Source: Ceratodon purpureus
Taxonomy: Eukaryota; Streptophyta; Bryopsida; Pseudoditrichales; Ditrichaceae
Direction: 5' to 3'
Length of the DNA stretch: 64,000 nucleotides
NCBI GenBank assembly: GCA_014871385.1
Contig: CM026423.1
Coordinates: 6,238,967-6,302,966, forward strand
Each line of letters begins with the position of its first letter. The first letter of the stretch is position 1. A program made the translations under genes and the position numbers. Under the pieces are notes generated by a model. That model saw only the letters and a list, made by a program, of their open reading frames with translations, did not search any database and had not been told where the DNA came from. This document shows, one piece after another, positions 36,304 to 49,263 of this stretch.

Positions 36304-37820
36304 TCATTGGGCTCATTGTGAAGGTGCCATTCAAGAGCTTCTTGCAATACATTTTGAAGTTTACCCAATTCGAGGGTCTTGCATACACATCAAGTGTAAT
36401 AACGTCGTGACTCCTGATCACTATGTTATGAATCCATAACCAAAATCTACGGAATTCTTTAAATCTAGAGAGTATACAAAAGAGAAAGGAACTCCAATCT
36501 CATAGACGACCAGCGCACACTAGCCCCTCGTTTTATTAAATAACATACCGCTATATGATAAAATAAAACATGATATTTGGATATTTCCTTTGCTATTTGT
36601 ACTACAAAATACCTTACAGCTGCATAGAAGCATAAATCATGATAGTGACATGCCTAAAAATTAGGATTGTCCAATTTTTGAGCTTTTTTTGAAAAAGGAT
36701 ATATCTGACGAAAACAAATGATGCTTTTTGGAATATTGGAATCTAACAAACTTAGATTTCGTAGCAGAGCAAGTGCTGGGCCTGCCATTACATGAAACAT
36801 ACAACAGCTGCTACTCGTCCAGCTATGTTTTTGGGTGCCAGACCGCAAACTTTTGCAGCGTTCGTCGTTCTTTGTGGTGACATTGTCATGTGAATACAAC
36901 AGCATTTGGAACTTGGAGGTACACATAAGTTATGTTGGAGTGACTCCTTGGCTTGGCATTGGGCCCCATTCTGAAATCTTTCAGGACCTTGCTTTCAGCA
37001 GATTGGGTACACCTCTTTTCATGCTCCGGGTGAGATCATATTATTGGACCTCTTAGATCCACATTCCACTTAGGGTGACAAAAATTTGAAACATGCAGAG
37101 TCACGAATGATGAGAGGAAGCCGTGGCACGTACTGAAGGGTGACATTCTCTGCACCCGCCCAGCTCACTGAGATTATTATGCTGTACATCATGTTTGCGT
37201 GTGTGTCCGGTGGGATTGAGTTTACAGCCAGTGGCATATGCTAGCTGCAGTGGCAGGCTGTGTGGAATATGCAAATAAGTAAGGGGCCAGGGCCACCGGT
37301 TTCCATCACTTTTGCATGCTTATCATTGTGGTTACAAATGAGTTTCACGCTGACAATTTTAGGAGGATTCAAATGCATTTTAGGTGAAGAACCAGAAACC
37401 ATAGAGGGGACCAAAACCACATGATCTACACTAGGGTTGCAAGGGTAAAAAACTGAACTCACAGGGTTAGAGTTCCCTCATTGGTCTTTATGAGTACAGT
37501 TATAACTTTATATTGGTAACTGCTTTGTGAAAGAATCATGATCAGGAATGAGAGCATAGACATAATGGGCTTGAGAATGCATGGTCCCAGTGTAACATCC
37601 ATCCAATACAAATAGTACTCCAGTTTATGAACAAAGAAAAGAGCACCTACGGGTGAGCTAGTGAGGGAATGAACCTCAGGGTAATCTATGGACAAACAAA
37701 CAAATGAAGCTGAGGCAACAAATTAGGTCTTTGGTGGAATGGTTTACGTTATATGCTAATGTGAGAATACCATAAACTTTCAAGGTCCACAAATCATGCA
37801 ATAGACCACCATTAAAACAA
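36304..37820. other. Intergenic
   Basis: No gene or repeat that I can support. Confidence 0.4.
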
Positions 37821-38752
37821 TTAACCCCTAAAAATCCAGCCGGTTTTGGAGGTTCCAAAACCCAAAACAGCCATTTTTGACCACCTTCTGGGAACGACGG
37901 TTTGGACCCAAAACAATTGTTTTTTTAGACATCCAACCGTAAGATCTTGTACTTTACCTTATTAAGAAGTATTCATAAAATTTTCAGCCTTTGGATGTTT
38001 ACCATCTTAGAGATTATATCATTCAAAGTTGCAGCAAAACTTTTTTTGGGCATTGCTCGAATGACATAGTCAAAATGGTGCAAAGGGAGAGCTGAAGATT
38101 TTTACCCCAAACATTTTGCTCATATTTTTTTCCATGTAGGTAATCAAGTTGGGTACACCGTACCTTCATTCAAAATTTTAGAGACTCATTCCTTTTTTAG
38201 GACCTTCATAAAAATTGTTTTCTAGAAGCAGGTCTAGAAACGTTAATATAGTAAAACATGTATGACTTTACGTATACTTGGTTTTAGAAAAATCTAAGCA
38301 GTGGTTGGGTGCCTTTATAAATTTTTGATTTTTGGGCGAAATTTTTTTTGAAAAATTTCAAAATCTCTAATTTTGACGAATTTTGAAAGAAATAATTAAA
38401 AAATTTGAAGCTTGTCTTTGTAATTTTTGGAGGCTGCCCTTGTAAAATTGGTAAATTTTTTGACTTGGGTCTCTTTGGAATTTGAGTGGTGATTTGGTTA
38501 TGAACATATTTCAAGATTTTTTAAAAAAAAAAAGCCTAATTGTAAGCTGCCTGTTTTGGACTTGAAACCTAAAATTTCTAGATGAAGGTCTTAAAATTGG
38601 AATTTGGCTTTGAAAATTTTATTACATACACTTTACAGTATAGGGAGCATCCAATAAAAATCTTAGAAAAAAATATTAATTTTAACCCCTTCATCTTGGT
38701 TGCCCGAAATCGCAAAAAGCCGTTTTGGCTTTCCAGGATGTTTAGGGATTAA
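37821..38752. mobile_element. TTAACCCCTAAA-family element, copy C
   Basis: 932 bp. Very similar along its length to 22140-23040, sharing for example AACCGTAAGATCTTGTACTT, the GTTTTAGAAAAATCTAAGCA block and the right end GCCGTTTTGGCTTTCCAGGA. The left end is TTAACCCCTAAAAATCCAGC and the right terminus is TGTTTAGGGATTAA. Confidence 0.85.
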
Positions 38753-39260
38753 GAGTGCGACCATAAATTGTCTTTTAGAAATTAGTCTTGACCAATCAAT
38801 ATCCTTGTTTTGCTTGATTTTGGAGTAGATTGGTGGGTCAACCGTCAACCCGTTTATTGCTGACTTAGGATTAATCCAACTACTCATTTAAGATGAACCC
38901 ATGTAACCACAATGGAATATGAAATACTTCCCACTTAAAAAAATTGTAGAGTAATATCTACATGGAAAATCACAAAAATACTTTCTTTCTTTATCATAAC
39001 ACCATACCAAGTTTTCAGAAGTATTTTTAGGCAAACCTACTACGGTACTATGGCAAGATTTCTTCTTTTCACATATCAAATTAAGTTCATAAATATACTG
39101 TTATTTCTAATATGAAAATATTATATTATCTTCTACCTTATTTTCACATTTTTTAATATAATTATAATTAATTTTACTATGTGGAAAGAATACCATTCTT
39201 TGTGCTGACATTGCAAGAAACAAGGAAGGGAATGGAATGAACAGAGTTCCAACGTCGTTG
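38753..39260. other. Intergenic, AT-rich
   Basis: No gene seen. The very AT-rich part (about 39100-39180) gives way to GC-richer DNA, which probably marks the start of the RKD gene's upstream region. Confidence 0.4.
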
Positions 39261-39290
39261 CATGCACATGCAGCCCATGCAGCCCATGCA
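39261..39290. promoter_or_regulatory. Cluster of four RY (CATGCA) motifs
   Basis: CATGCA occurs at 39261, 39267, 39276 and 39285. The RY element is the known core site for plant B3-domain regulators of the ABI3/FUS3/LEC2 class. The cluster lies about 2 kb before the RKD start codon. Its link to that gene is an inference. Confidence 0.45.
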
Positions 39291-41252
39291 GGAATTAAAT
39301 CAACGTGGAACATAGATCAATCAATCCTCCCTAGGTTTGATTATCCGGCCCTGTTTCTGCTGCCGGTTGATGCGACAAGACAGACAGACGGAGGCAGGGA
39401 AGTGACGACTCCGGCTGGGTCGAAGCGCAAGATGCCTCTTGCGATCGATCCAGACCCACTTCCATCTCATCCGAGCGCCTGGCACCGCTTCCCCGGAAGG
39501 CAACAGAGTACGTACGTCATTCAGGCACGAAACAGCACGTCGTGTATTTGAATGTAGCATGGTGCGCAAGTAGTGGAGGTGGAGTTCTGTGCAGGAAAAT
39601 ATATATATTCATGGGGAAGCATGGCGGTGGACGTACTACTCATGTGGAGGGGATGGCTTGGGGAACTGTGGCCGAAGAGGAGGAAGAAGCGGAGGAAGAA
39701 GCGGAGGAAGAAGAAGATGGGGTTGGAGAGAGAGAAAGATGGAGATGGGATCATATTCATGAATATGCAAGTAGGTTTTCATGGTGGTGATGACGATCAT
39801 CGATCGAGGGCAAGATATTGTGGTTTGGCATGTGTGTGTGTATGCAGCAAGCTGGGCTTGAGATATAATCTGATCATGAGCGCGAAAGATCAGGTGGCTT
39901 AAGCCTTGCCACCTTCCTCTTCCTCTTTGTGTCTTTGTTTTGTATTACTCTTTGTCTTCTCAACATACCTTTTCATTCCCCCGTCACCCCTCCACGCCAC
40001 GCGCAGCCTCGCGCCACGGGTGCTGCGCTTCTCTTCGTCGTCGCTGATTAATTTGTTTACCTCGTGCTGGAAAGTTACGTCTGGGATTGAGATTTTCTTT
40101 TTTTCTTTCGGGTTTAGAATTTTTGTTATAACGTTTGTGGCGTTCGAGTATATCTGTTGTGGTTGTTTTGGGTCTTTGGGTCTGTTCTTGGGACTGATGT
40201 GACGAGTTTGGGAGTTCGGCGGTGGTGGTCTGTCCAGGGGTGGTCCTCGACAGGCACATGATGATAGAGTTTGTGGGGTGGATAAGAGGAGATTTGAAGC
40301 TCATGTGCTTGGAATCGTTGTCATGAAGTGGAAAGTAATTTAGTGAATTACTACTGCAAGGAAGCGTCAAGGTTGGTTTGTATTACATGAACAGGCAGCG
40401 TGACATAGCACCATCCGCTATACCAAGTCAAATTCCATAACCTGATGTGCGAATCTATGGTTATGGAATTTGAATTTTCTTGTCCATCAGCCAAACTCTC
40501 TTCCTTTGACCTCACCCCGACTGATGGCTTGTCTACATGAGTGATTTAGTTTGTTCCATTTCTGGCATCTTTTCCAGAGAAAGTAATACATGGTGTTTTA
40601 ATTCTTTCGACAGCTTCTCGCTTTTTTCGATTTTTCCTGCCGAATCTGCCGGTAAAGTTATATGCAGTGGGATTCAGACCTACATCTTGTGTACCATTTT
40701 GCACACTACCATTCGTCAAAAAATATGACAAACCGTGTTCAGATCACTTGCTGTGCGACTCCTCAGTCTGTGAACTGGCTTCATTCGGCTTTTTCTCGGT
40801 GTATATTTACTTCACTGGCGAATCCACCATGACTCCGGATACTGCTTAGACAGATTCCGCTGAATGTCATTCAAATAACATTCTAACATTCCAATTCGTA
40901 CCTCGGTCGTGTCCTGGGCTTTCGTGCCCTGTAGCTTACAATCGTCACTTGTCTCTTTTCCCCGCGTCTAAATCTGAACTCATGAATTGCAGTGAGGCTG
41001 AGTTCGAAGACATATTTTTTCTGTTTTCTTTGAAATTGAGTGGTGTCGTCTGAATCCCCGCTGGTGAAGGTGTGCTCTGTCAGAGCCATGGGCCTCGGGA
41101 ATTGCTGTCGTCTTTCTCACTTGTAACATCCCTAGCGTGAGGCAAAGATTCAAGAAGTATTACACTGATGACGATACGATCATCTTGGAATCGCTAAGAC
41201 CCGAAAATTTTGCAGCAACATTTGTACTGCGCTGCTCGTGACCGATGCGAGA
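39291..41252 (+). other. Upstream region and probable 5' UTR of the RKD gene
   Basis: GC-richer, with a GAGGAGGAAGAAGC-type purine repeat at about 39677-39715 and several GATCGATC words. ORFs here have no recognisable domain. The leader probably contains one or more introns, but I cannot place the transcription start. Confidence 0.4.
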
Positions 41253-44200
41253 ATGGCAGGTGGGCAGTTAGACTCTCCCACCTGTGAAGGAGTGGTCGTG
41301 AATGCATCAAACAGCCCACGTTTCGACATCAACGAGTTTCTGAAGACACCAAAAGACGCCAATGCTGAAGAGCAGTTTTTCAACTTTGCGACATTCAACA
41401 TTCCAGCACCACCCTGCAACTTGTTAACACCCCTCCCGCCTTTCAACAACAGGAGATCTGGGAGGGGTGAAGGGGGCCCAGAGTCAGACTTCAGTGCGTT
41501 GTTGTTCGATAGCAAGGGGATTGATGGAGAGGTGGCATATGCTGATGACACCTTGAATGGAGAGTTGATTGCATTCGATGAAATCGATGCTGATATTGCG
41601 AAGGACTCATTTGCCCTTTTCAGTGGCTCTCATGACAGCTACATGAACAATCCGCCCATGTCGCCTGTGAGGCTGGAGGTGCCATCTTACGTGCCTTCGT
41701 CAGGAAATAGACTCCCTTCTATGGCCTGCCCTCCGACAATTTTCACAGCAGGATCTTACATGGTGGGAGATCTAGGTCTTGTGGATGTCGAAGATCGAGC
41801 TTTTGTGAGTATGGAGCATGGGGCCTCGACTTCCGGCGGGACACACCAAATGAATTGTTGTGGCAATTCAGTGGATTGGGGCTTGACACGGGAGGGACCC
41901 ATGCAGCCAAAGTTTGGACAATCACACAACCAGCAATACCAGTGTGCCTCGTGCCAGATTCTTCGCCGTATTATTCACTCAAATGGTGCTCTCTCACTCA
42001 TTGTCCAAAACGTTTTCAGCTAATTTATGAATAGATAAATAATGTTCATGACAACTCTATTCCGGTGCACAGTCTACAGAAGTGCCTTTCATTGGTAGAA
42101 ATTGGTGTCTCTTGACCTAGTTCTAGTGAAGGATGTGAGACCATCTGCAGCTTTCATTACCATCTACCTTGTTACAGGGAACAGCTCACAGCTTATTCCC
42201 AAAGTTTAAGGATATTTTCACCTAGTGATGGACTGTTTCGCACAGCTGACAGTGCAGTATTAAGTTGAACCATCTAGTCATTAAGGGATCAAAATACAGA
42301 GATAGTTACCTCGATCTTCTTTAACGCAAATTTTAGGTTTAAACCATGTACTATTGAGGATGGCGAGCGTTAGGTTTCACTGATCACCATGAGAATTGTG
42401 AGTCTACACTGAGTGTTTGCTAGAACTTCTGGGAACCTCGAGCTGGTGCCTTGACCAATTGGATGCCATGTTGCATACTGGGGTAAGTTACATCATTTCC
42501 ATTGCTTATGATAACTTATTGTTCAGTAGGGCTCTACTTCAAACTTGATATCTAAAAAGTACTCATGTAAACTCTCTGAGTAATATTTTATCCCGTATGT
42601 GGGTCAGGAGTCCAAGACACAAAACTTGAGATTCATGGGTGTGATGGCCAAAGCTATCATGCAGTACTGCAAACCCGGTTCTGTATTGACGATGGCTTTC
42701 CTGCATCTTTTGAGCAGCAGATGGTCGAGTGAGTTGTCAGTTTTCTGATTTGATAAACTTCTTCTGGACTTGTGATTACTTGGTTCAAATATCTCAAGGC
42801 TCAATGTGACCAAACAACCCATGAGGTCCACATCAATTGTGTAATGGTTGCTTCTCATACACATGCTGCACAAGGTGCTCTGCTCCAGATTGTTTCTGGG
42901 AACTCTAAACACTTGGGCAGTATGTCAATCAATGTATACACAGTAAAATGTACGATTTTCACAGCAGTATAGTGATCAGTTCATGTGTTAGAGAAACTGT
43001 AGCTAGCAGGTGCCTTCGCCTTGTGGTGACTATAAACTGATGATAATTGCATTTGATGCACTTTGAAAGTCTTCCAGATGATCATGTTACAACAACACAG
43101 TTGTGTCCTTCACTTTTAAGGTCTCTTCGTCTCTCTGACTGTTGGATAATGTGGTAGGTTTCCTGTCGGAAATGCCGAGTATGTGAAGCAATTCCTTCTG
43201 CAGTACAGCCTCTTGCGAAGAAAGGAAGGTTTTGTACTTCGGCATGACTCATTGGCTTCGCATGGAAGTGGAGGCCTTGGCATGGGCATGTCGTCAGAGC
43301 GGATAATGGGTGCAAATACTGGGTGTTTGCCTAAACAAATGGGACACATGGTTCTTCCCGACGGTCTTTGTACTTCTTCGGGTACTACCCCTTTTCTCTA
43401 AATCATCACTTAAATCCTTATTTCTTTTTTTCATTCAGAGGGCGGACTGATGCCACGTCCCTACCCTCTCGACCATCTAGAAAACAGGGAAGGACGCTTG
43501 CTTTTAAAATGTCGTTTTTCAGTCCAATTTTTTTCATATACTTGATTCAGGTTCAGTATGTGATTGATTCTGCAATCCTGTTTTGTTGTTTCTTCCTTGT
43601 TTTAGGACGCTCCTTTTCCCCGCTTGCTCGTTTGTAGACGAGCTGTAGATTCATTTCAGAACTTGTTATTTCAAGGTGGTAAATCTCTCATCAAACGGTC
43701 TACCGGCTTCATCTCTATGTATTGTATCATATTGATGGCAAGTACCATACGTATAGGCTCTTCATTGAGCCTTAGCCGGTCTCGGAAGGTCGTAAGATGA
43801 ACAATATCCCGATTCGCATAACCAATCACTGTTCATGCACAATCACTTGCAGAAATGAACCTCTTGATAGGTTAGAGATATATCATATTCATACTCCGAA
43901 CTGAAGCTTGAATGGCGATTAAGTGAGTTCACATTCTTTAATCAACACGTTGTGTTGGGTCCGATGTGAACCGCATGCGTGTAAACTCTCTACCTCGTCT
44001 AGGTTTATAAAATTTTGAATCTTTTTTGTATTTAAGCATTTTGACTTTTGTTATTGATCCAGATTTAACTCTTCTGGATTATAGGAATCGTTTAACTCTG
44101 CTATGATGCCTCTGCATAACCGATTTTCCATGAGCATATGTTAGTTGAAAGGGATTAGAACGGAAGCTGTCATTCATATTTAATTCCAAACGGTTTCCTT

Positions 44201-45650
44201 AGGTTGTGGCCAAACCAGGTCTTGAGTTTCAATAGGACCAGTTATTTGAAGGCTGAATAGCTGGGTTATTGATCACCTATCTTTAAGTTTCAAGAGAATT
44301 CTACTGATGAAAATGCAGGCTTCTAATTTAACCATTCCGGGTTTAGATTTTTCCAATAGCGGATGCGCGTATGGAAAAGCTGGTCATGGACAGAACAAGC
44401 TTCACCGCAGTGGAAGCATTGATAGCACCGACAATGCCGACGTCACGGTTGGACCAGCCAAGCCCCCGAAGAGCAATGCTGCAGCACAGGTAAGCAATAT
44501 ATTATGATACAAGGTTAATGATTTGCAACGTAACTCAAATATATCTCTACGACGTTTATGCCTGTTTCATCCTATTTTTGCTTAAATGAGCATTTCTCAA
44601 ACTGCAGAGAGAGAGAACAGGGAAACTCAAAATGACAGATTTGGCGCAACATTTTCACCTTCCAATCAATGCCGCTGCCAAAGAATTGGGCATTTGTCCT
44701 ACAGTGCTCAAGAAAATCTGTCGACGTAATGGCATGCGTCGATGGCCTCATCGCAAGGTCGGAATTCCCAAATTTCGCATCATTCAGTGCGCATGCTTGT
44801 CTTGCATAGTTGCTCTCCAGAACCAACTCCCAGTAATTTAGGCCTGCCGTAATGGTGGTAGACATGTTGATAGAAACACAACCTAGCCTGCTAATTATAA
44901 TTATGATGTGTATGGTAACGAGTACTATCCATGTAAGAGTTATATGTAGATCAGCTAGCATAACCATTTTGAAGATAGTCATCTAATCTGTCGACCTTCA
45001 CGAAATCAAAGTCAGGATTGGATATAACTAGATAAGGAAACACTACTAATATGTAACAAAATTCAACAACGAGATCATGCCTGCTTGCAATCATTTCACA
45101 TGTAATGAACTAAGAATGGTGAAGAATAGGCTGCTGCTAAATTTCCTTCTTCAACATTTGATTCAAAAATCCTTGTGAATGGTCCTTAACTTTGATTTGT
45201 GTATTTACTCTTAGTTTTGACAGAACCTCGATCTGCCCATATCCCAGTTTGAATCCTGATTTGTCATGTCCAGTATCCAAAATGATCAAGGTTCATTGTA
45301 GACTGGACTTCTAATCTAATACTCCCAAGACTTTATTTCGATCACATTGAGTTTGATGGATACGAGAAGATGTTGAAGCTCCAGCTGATGCTGGGTGCGA
45401 GAGTCTATTGTCAAGCTTCCTTAGCTTCAACGCTTTAGTACTACACTCTGATAAAGAATTGCATCTGCCCAGTATTCTAATACTCTGCTTGGTTGCTGGT
45501 CAGATTAAGAGTATAGAGCGCATCATTGCGACTTTGGAGCAGACAATTGCGGAAGGTGCTGGTCAAGGCGACGAAGGCATTCGCATGGAGATTGCGATGC
45601 TGCGAAATGAACGAGCGCAGCTTTGTGCAGGATTTCTGGGTGAAACATGA
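41253..45650 (+). CDS. RKD-type RWP-RK transcription factor
   Basis: Supported exons: 41253-41985, 42608-42728, 43158 to about 43381, 44319-44489, 44608-44757 and 45504-45650. Phases agree at every join except between the third and fourth, where an extra or differently bounded exon is likely. The N-terminal exon is acidic and ends in the RKD-type block CASCQILRRIIHSNG, continued by KLEIHG and YVKQFLLQYSLLRRKEGF. The RWP-RK DNA-binding domain lies in 44608-44757 (TDLAQHFHLPINAAAKELGI ... NGMRRWPHRK) and continues as IKSIERIIATLEQ, a short coiled coil. There is no PB1 or GAF part, so it is RKD rather than NLP. RKDs control egg and germ-cell identity in plants including Marchantia. The start at 41253 is the first ATG of the open frame. 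Confidence 0.88.
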
Positions 45651-46583
45651 CCATTTTCCAGTTCCTGTGGGGTCAGCCAACTTCCAACACTCCACCCAGT
45701 GCTCTAGAATTTACTCTTCTTTTTTCTGATTACACCTGCAGTTCAAACTTCAACTGTCCTGCAAGTGAGTGAACTCATGATGTTCAATGCAAACAAACAA
45801 GATGATGATCCAACTTCTACCTCCCCCTAATTGTGTGAGACCAGTTGGCAGTTCGTCCGTGTTTTGCCTAATTCCTCCGTTGATGAAAATCAATGCTTTG
45901 TAATTAGTATTTCCATACTGCAAGAGCAGATGTTAGTGAGGAGCATATCATATGCTGCCCAAGTCTTTACTTCCCAGTTTGTGACTACTTGTATGTATAT
46001 TGCAAGAGCCATTAATGGTAGTGGCCGAGGATTAATAACTTCCCAGTTGTTTTATATACTTGTTGAAGAAGTTTTATATTGGTTTGAATGTAAGTTAGTC
46101 TCTTGTACCATTTTGACCTTTGGATTTGAGTGGGACGGTCTGGGTTAAAGCTTGACCAGGAACATTAAATTGTGTTCTTTTGACCCTTTTATTTTATGTT
46201 AGATTATGACTTGCTGTTTCAAAAGAGTGTACTCTTCCCCCCACTTGTAGCACATCAGTGCATTTGTAGTTGAGTTGCACCTTGCAAGCCATACTTTGCA
46301 CAAGGTGTATGATTGACCATGTAGATCAGCTCTTGAGGCTAATTCCCATTTCACTCTTACAGTAGAGCTTTGTAGTTACCCTTGTAAATTTGAATGTTTG
46401 TAGGTTTGAATTGCTTGCCACGTGAAAATGTGATGAATTACGCGCGCCTGCTATGGATTACCTTTAGAATCACAAAGATTGACACGATAGTAAACAAACT
46501 AGGACTTCAATAAAAGCGTATGCATTGAAGCTGAGTATTTGTCACCGTGTTTGCCTTCCCTCAGTCTGCTCATTTACTTGTAA
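45651..46583 (+). other. RKD 3' UTR and flank
   Basis: AATAAAA at about 46509 is a possible polyadenylation signal, though the UTR may end earlier. No other gene seen. Confidence 0.4.
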
Positions 46584-47035
46584 AGCCTTAGGGGAAGATT
46601 GGGGTCTCCTATGGGCCTTTGGTCGGAATCCGTGCCTGAAAATTAGGCCATGCCCGTGCACTTTACCTGCTGGCACCAACTGTGCCAGCAGGTCGCCAAA
46701 TGCTGCCAGCACTGCCAGCAGTTGGCATTTGGGGGGTCCAGCCAATCGCTTCCCTTCCCCACCCCACCCCACCCCCCCATTGGACAATACAAGCAGTAAT
46801 GACACTGTCACCGACCGTGTGCCCACTGCTGTCACCCCATTGGACAGTACCGGATCATGTTGTCAGCGGATCCTGTTGTCAGCGAATCCTATTGTCAGCG
46901 GGACGAATTTTGTTGTCAACGGGCAGGATATCGACCAATGAGATTTCGAAGAGATGTGTCATCGGGCAGGAAGCTCACCTAATCCGGGCTGTCATACAAG
47001 GCCCATTGGAGACCTGATTTTTCCCCTAATGCCTT
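46584..47035. mobile_element. TIR element with internal minisatellite
   Basis: The outer arms, about 40 bp and imperfect, share TTAGGGGAA, GGTCTCC and ATGGGCCTT on opposite strands (left from 46584, right ending 47035). Inside lies a 25-bp hairpin (CTGCTGGCAC...GTGCCAGCAG at about 46667-46691), followed by about four copies of a TTGTCAGCGGATCCT-like unit at about 46858-46922. GC-rich against an AT-rich flank. Overlapping ORFs in three frames look like by-products. Confidence 0.65.
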
Positions 47036-49263
47036 GTCTGTATTGAAGTTCTCTTTTTGTATTATCACGTCTAAAATATGTATGAATTTTGTGTTGTGTA
47101 CCACTAAACTTAGAAAAGAGGGACTTGTTCACTCAACCTAAAGTGGAATTCTAAGTGAATTTGGTCACATTTGAGTGAATTTGACCATGCTTAGTAAACA
47201 TGTTTAGTGTACAAATCTTTCTTCTCTTCTAGAGAATCATTTTTGTTCTAAGGTAAATGGTGCTTAAACCGTGCACTTAAGGGATTTGAACAGCTTGAAT
47301 CAAGCATAAATAATTGCAAAAAATTCACATACTTGCAAGAAAAAGACGATTCATTAGACAGTGTTCACATGAGCATATCAAACCACCTCAATTAATGAAA
47401 AATGTACAAAGTGAAACCAACAAAATCCCCCATAGACATGCCCTAATGCTACTATTGACAATCAAGACTAAGGTGAGAACTGGCCATTGTGGTATACAAA
47501 TCCACCCACTTTGTATCCACATCCACCCACTTTGCATCCAAATCCACCCACTTTGTTTTCTACATGCAACTGCGAGTGTATCCAACTTGCAAACACTACT
47601 AGGCTGGTTCTAAGTCTTGGAGTGCATGGTTTTTCTGCTCAAACCACATGCACGGATTAAGGAGACGCACGGATTTAGCACTGTCTACCTTAGTAGTTGC
47701 ATCATTGTCCAACTCCATGAACTTTCAAATAAAAGCACCTTTGAGCACATAACTTTGTGTGCACATTTTTCACTAAATTTGGGATCTAGAAATGTATATA
47801 ATTAGCATGCTTTTGTAGAAAATGTGCATAAAAAGAATTCAAAATTTGAATTCTAATCCTAAAGACATCATATTTATAATTTATGGAAGATAATGCCTCT
47901 TTGTATTGGGAAAATTAAGAGAGGATTGGCAAAAGGTTCGTGGCATGAAAAGGTTGGTTTAGTTGCCAAGTTCATTGGATCTAAATTCCATATAATTGTT
48001 TTTGGAAAATACTTGGACGTTTATTTTAGCACCACAGTATGCCAAAAGCAAGCAAGAAATGATATAAACCAACCAAGAAGTATGGTATGAAATCTCTTTA
48101 GAGCAATTGAGACAACACATTTCATCTATGTCCAATCAAATAAAAACTGTGATTTTAGCAAAAGATGGAAGTACTAGTAACTAGGTGGTGGATAGAACCT
48201 AAGCAAAATACAATACTTGTGTATTTTTCAAGTTTCCTGTGTTTATTTATTTTTCACAATGTTGAAGTACACTTTTGGTAGCATTCCAACACAACTAAAA
48301 TTTCCTAAAGTCATCCATTAAAAACATTATTGCATTTCAAACAATATAATTATTTTGAATCTCACTAGAATATGTAAGCATCTTAGACGTGATTGCATAA
48401 GGGTGCATTGTACATTAGTAGAAAGATGTTCTAAAGCAACTAACAAATATTCCAATGAGTTGGTGTAAAATGCCAATCCACTAGCTCACTTGTATATTTG
48501 CCCATTGCTTGAGACCATCATACAGAAGAGGTTTTAAAAATCCATTTTAAAATCATCTTTACATCAGATTTTCACCTCTGTGCTATCAAGTTGCATAGTC
48601 ACAATAATTTATAAATTTGTAAACTCATTTGTTTTGTCAACTTAGATTCCAAAGCTTATCTCCTTTTATAAAAAAATATTTGAATTGTAAATTCTAAATG
48701 AGATAATCAACACTAGATTAAAAAAACTAATCTCTTCAAATATACATATAGCAACATGCTTATTTATAACTTAAATGTAACTTGAGATTCACCTGATATA
48801 TCACCTCCTTCTTCACCTTAGTAGTTTTGTGTCTAAAATTTATTTTGTAAGTGTTTACAAAACTTCCAAATATTATCATGGTCAACATGTCCAGTACAAA
48901 AATTCATTGTCATGAGCTCATATGATTCTTTAATCAAGAGAGGGAATTTGATAAATTTCACAATCTAGGTTGGATATTTCAAAAAATATCACTAGAGACA
49001 AAATTTGTCTGATTTTGGACCAATAAACTATTGTGATTAAAATCAGTACAAGTGGGCCTCCATCAAATAGTAACATCAAATATGATCAATTTGCAAAAAC
49101 CCATTTTGGCTAACAAAGTGCTTAAGCTTAAACCCATTACATCATTTTCCAAATGTAAAGAAAATAGGATTTTTAACTCAATGAGATTATTAATTAGATC
49201 ATTATATGAAATCCTTTGCACTCTAAAGTTTTGTTTAATTGTGTTATCAAAACATTATTTTTG
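47036..49263. other. Intergenic, AT-rich
   Basis: Three tandem 21-bp units (ATCCACCCACTTTGTATCCA-like) lie at 47500-47555. No gene seen elsewhere. Confidence 0.5.

Noticed and set aside
40000..40370. 128-codon minus-strand ORF upstream of RKD
   Set aside because: Low-complexity, basic and Thr/Gln-rich, in the probable RKD leader. No homology recognised.
46525..46941. Overlapping ORFs with CCQRILLS repeats
   Set aside because: The repeats come from a minisatellite inside a TIR element and several frames are open at once, so they are not genes.
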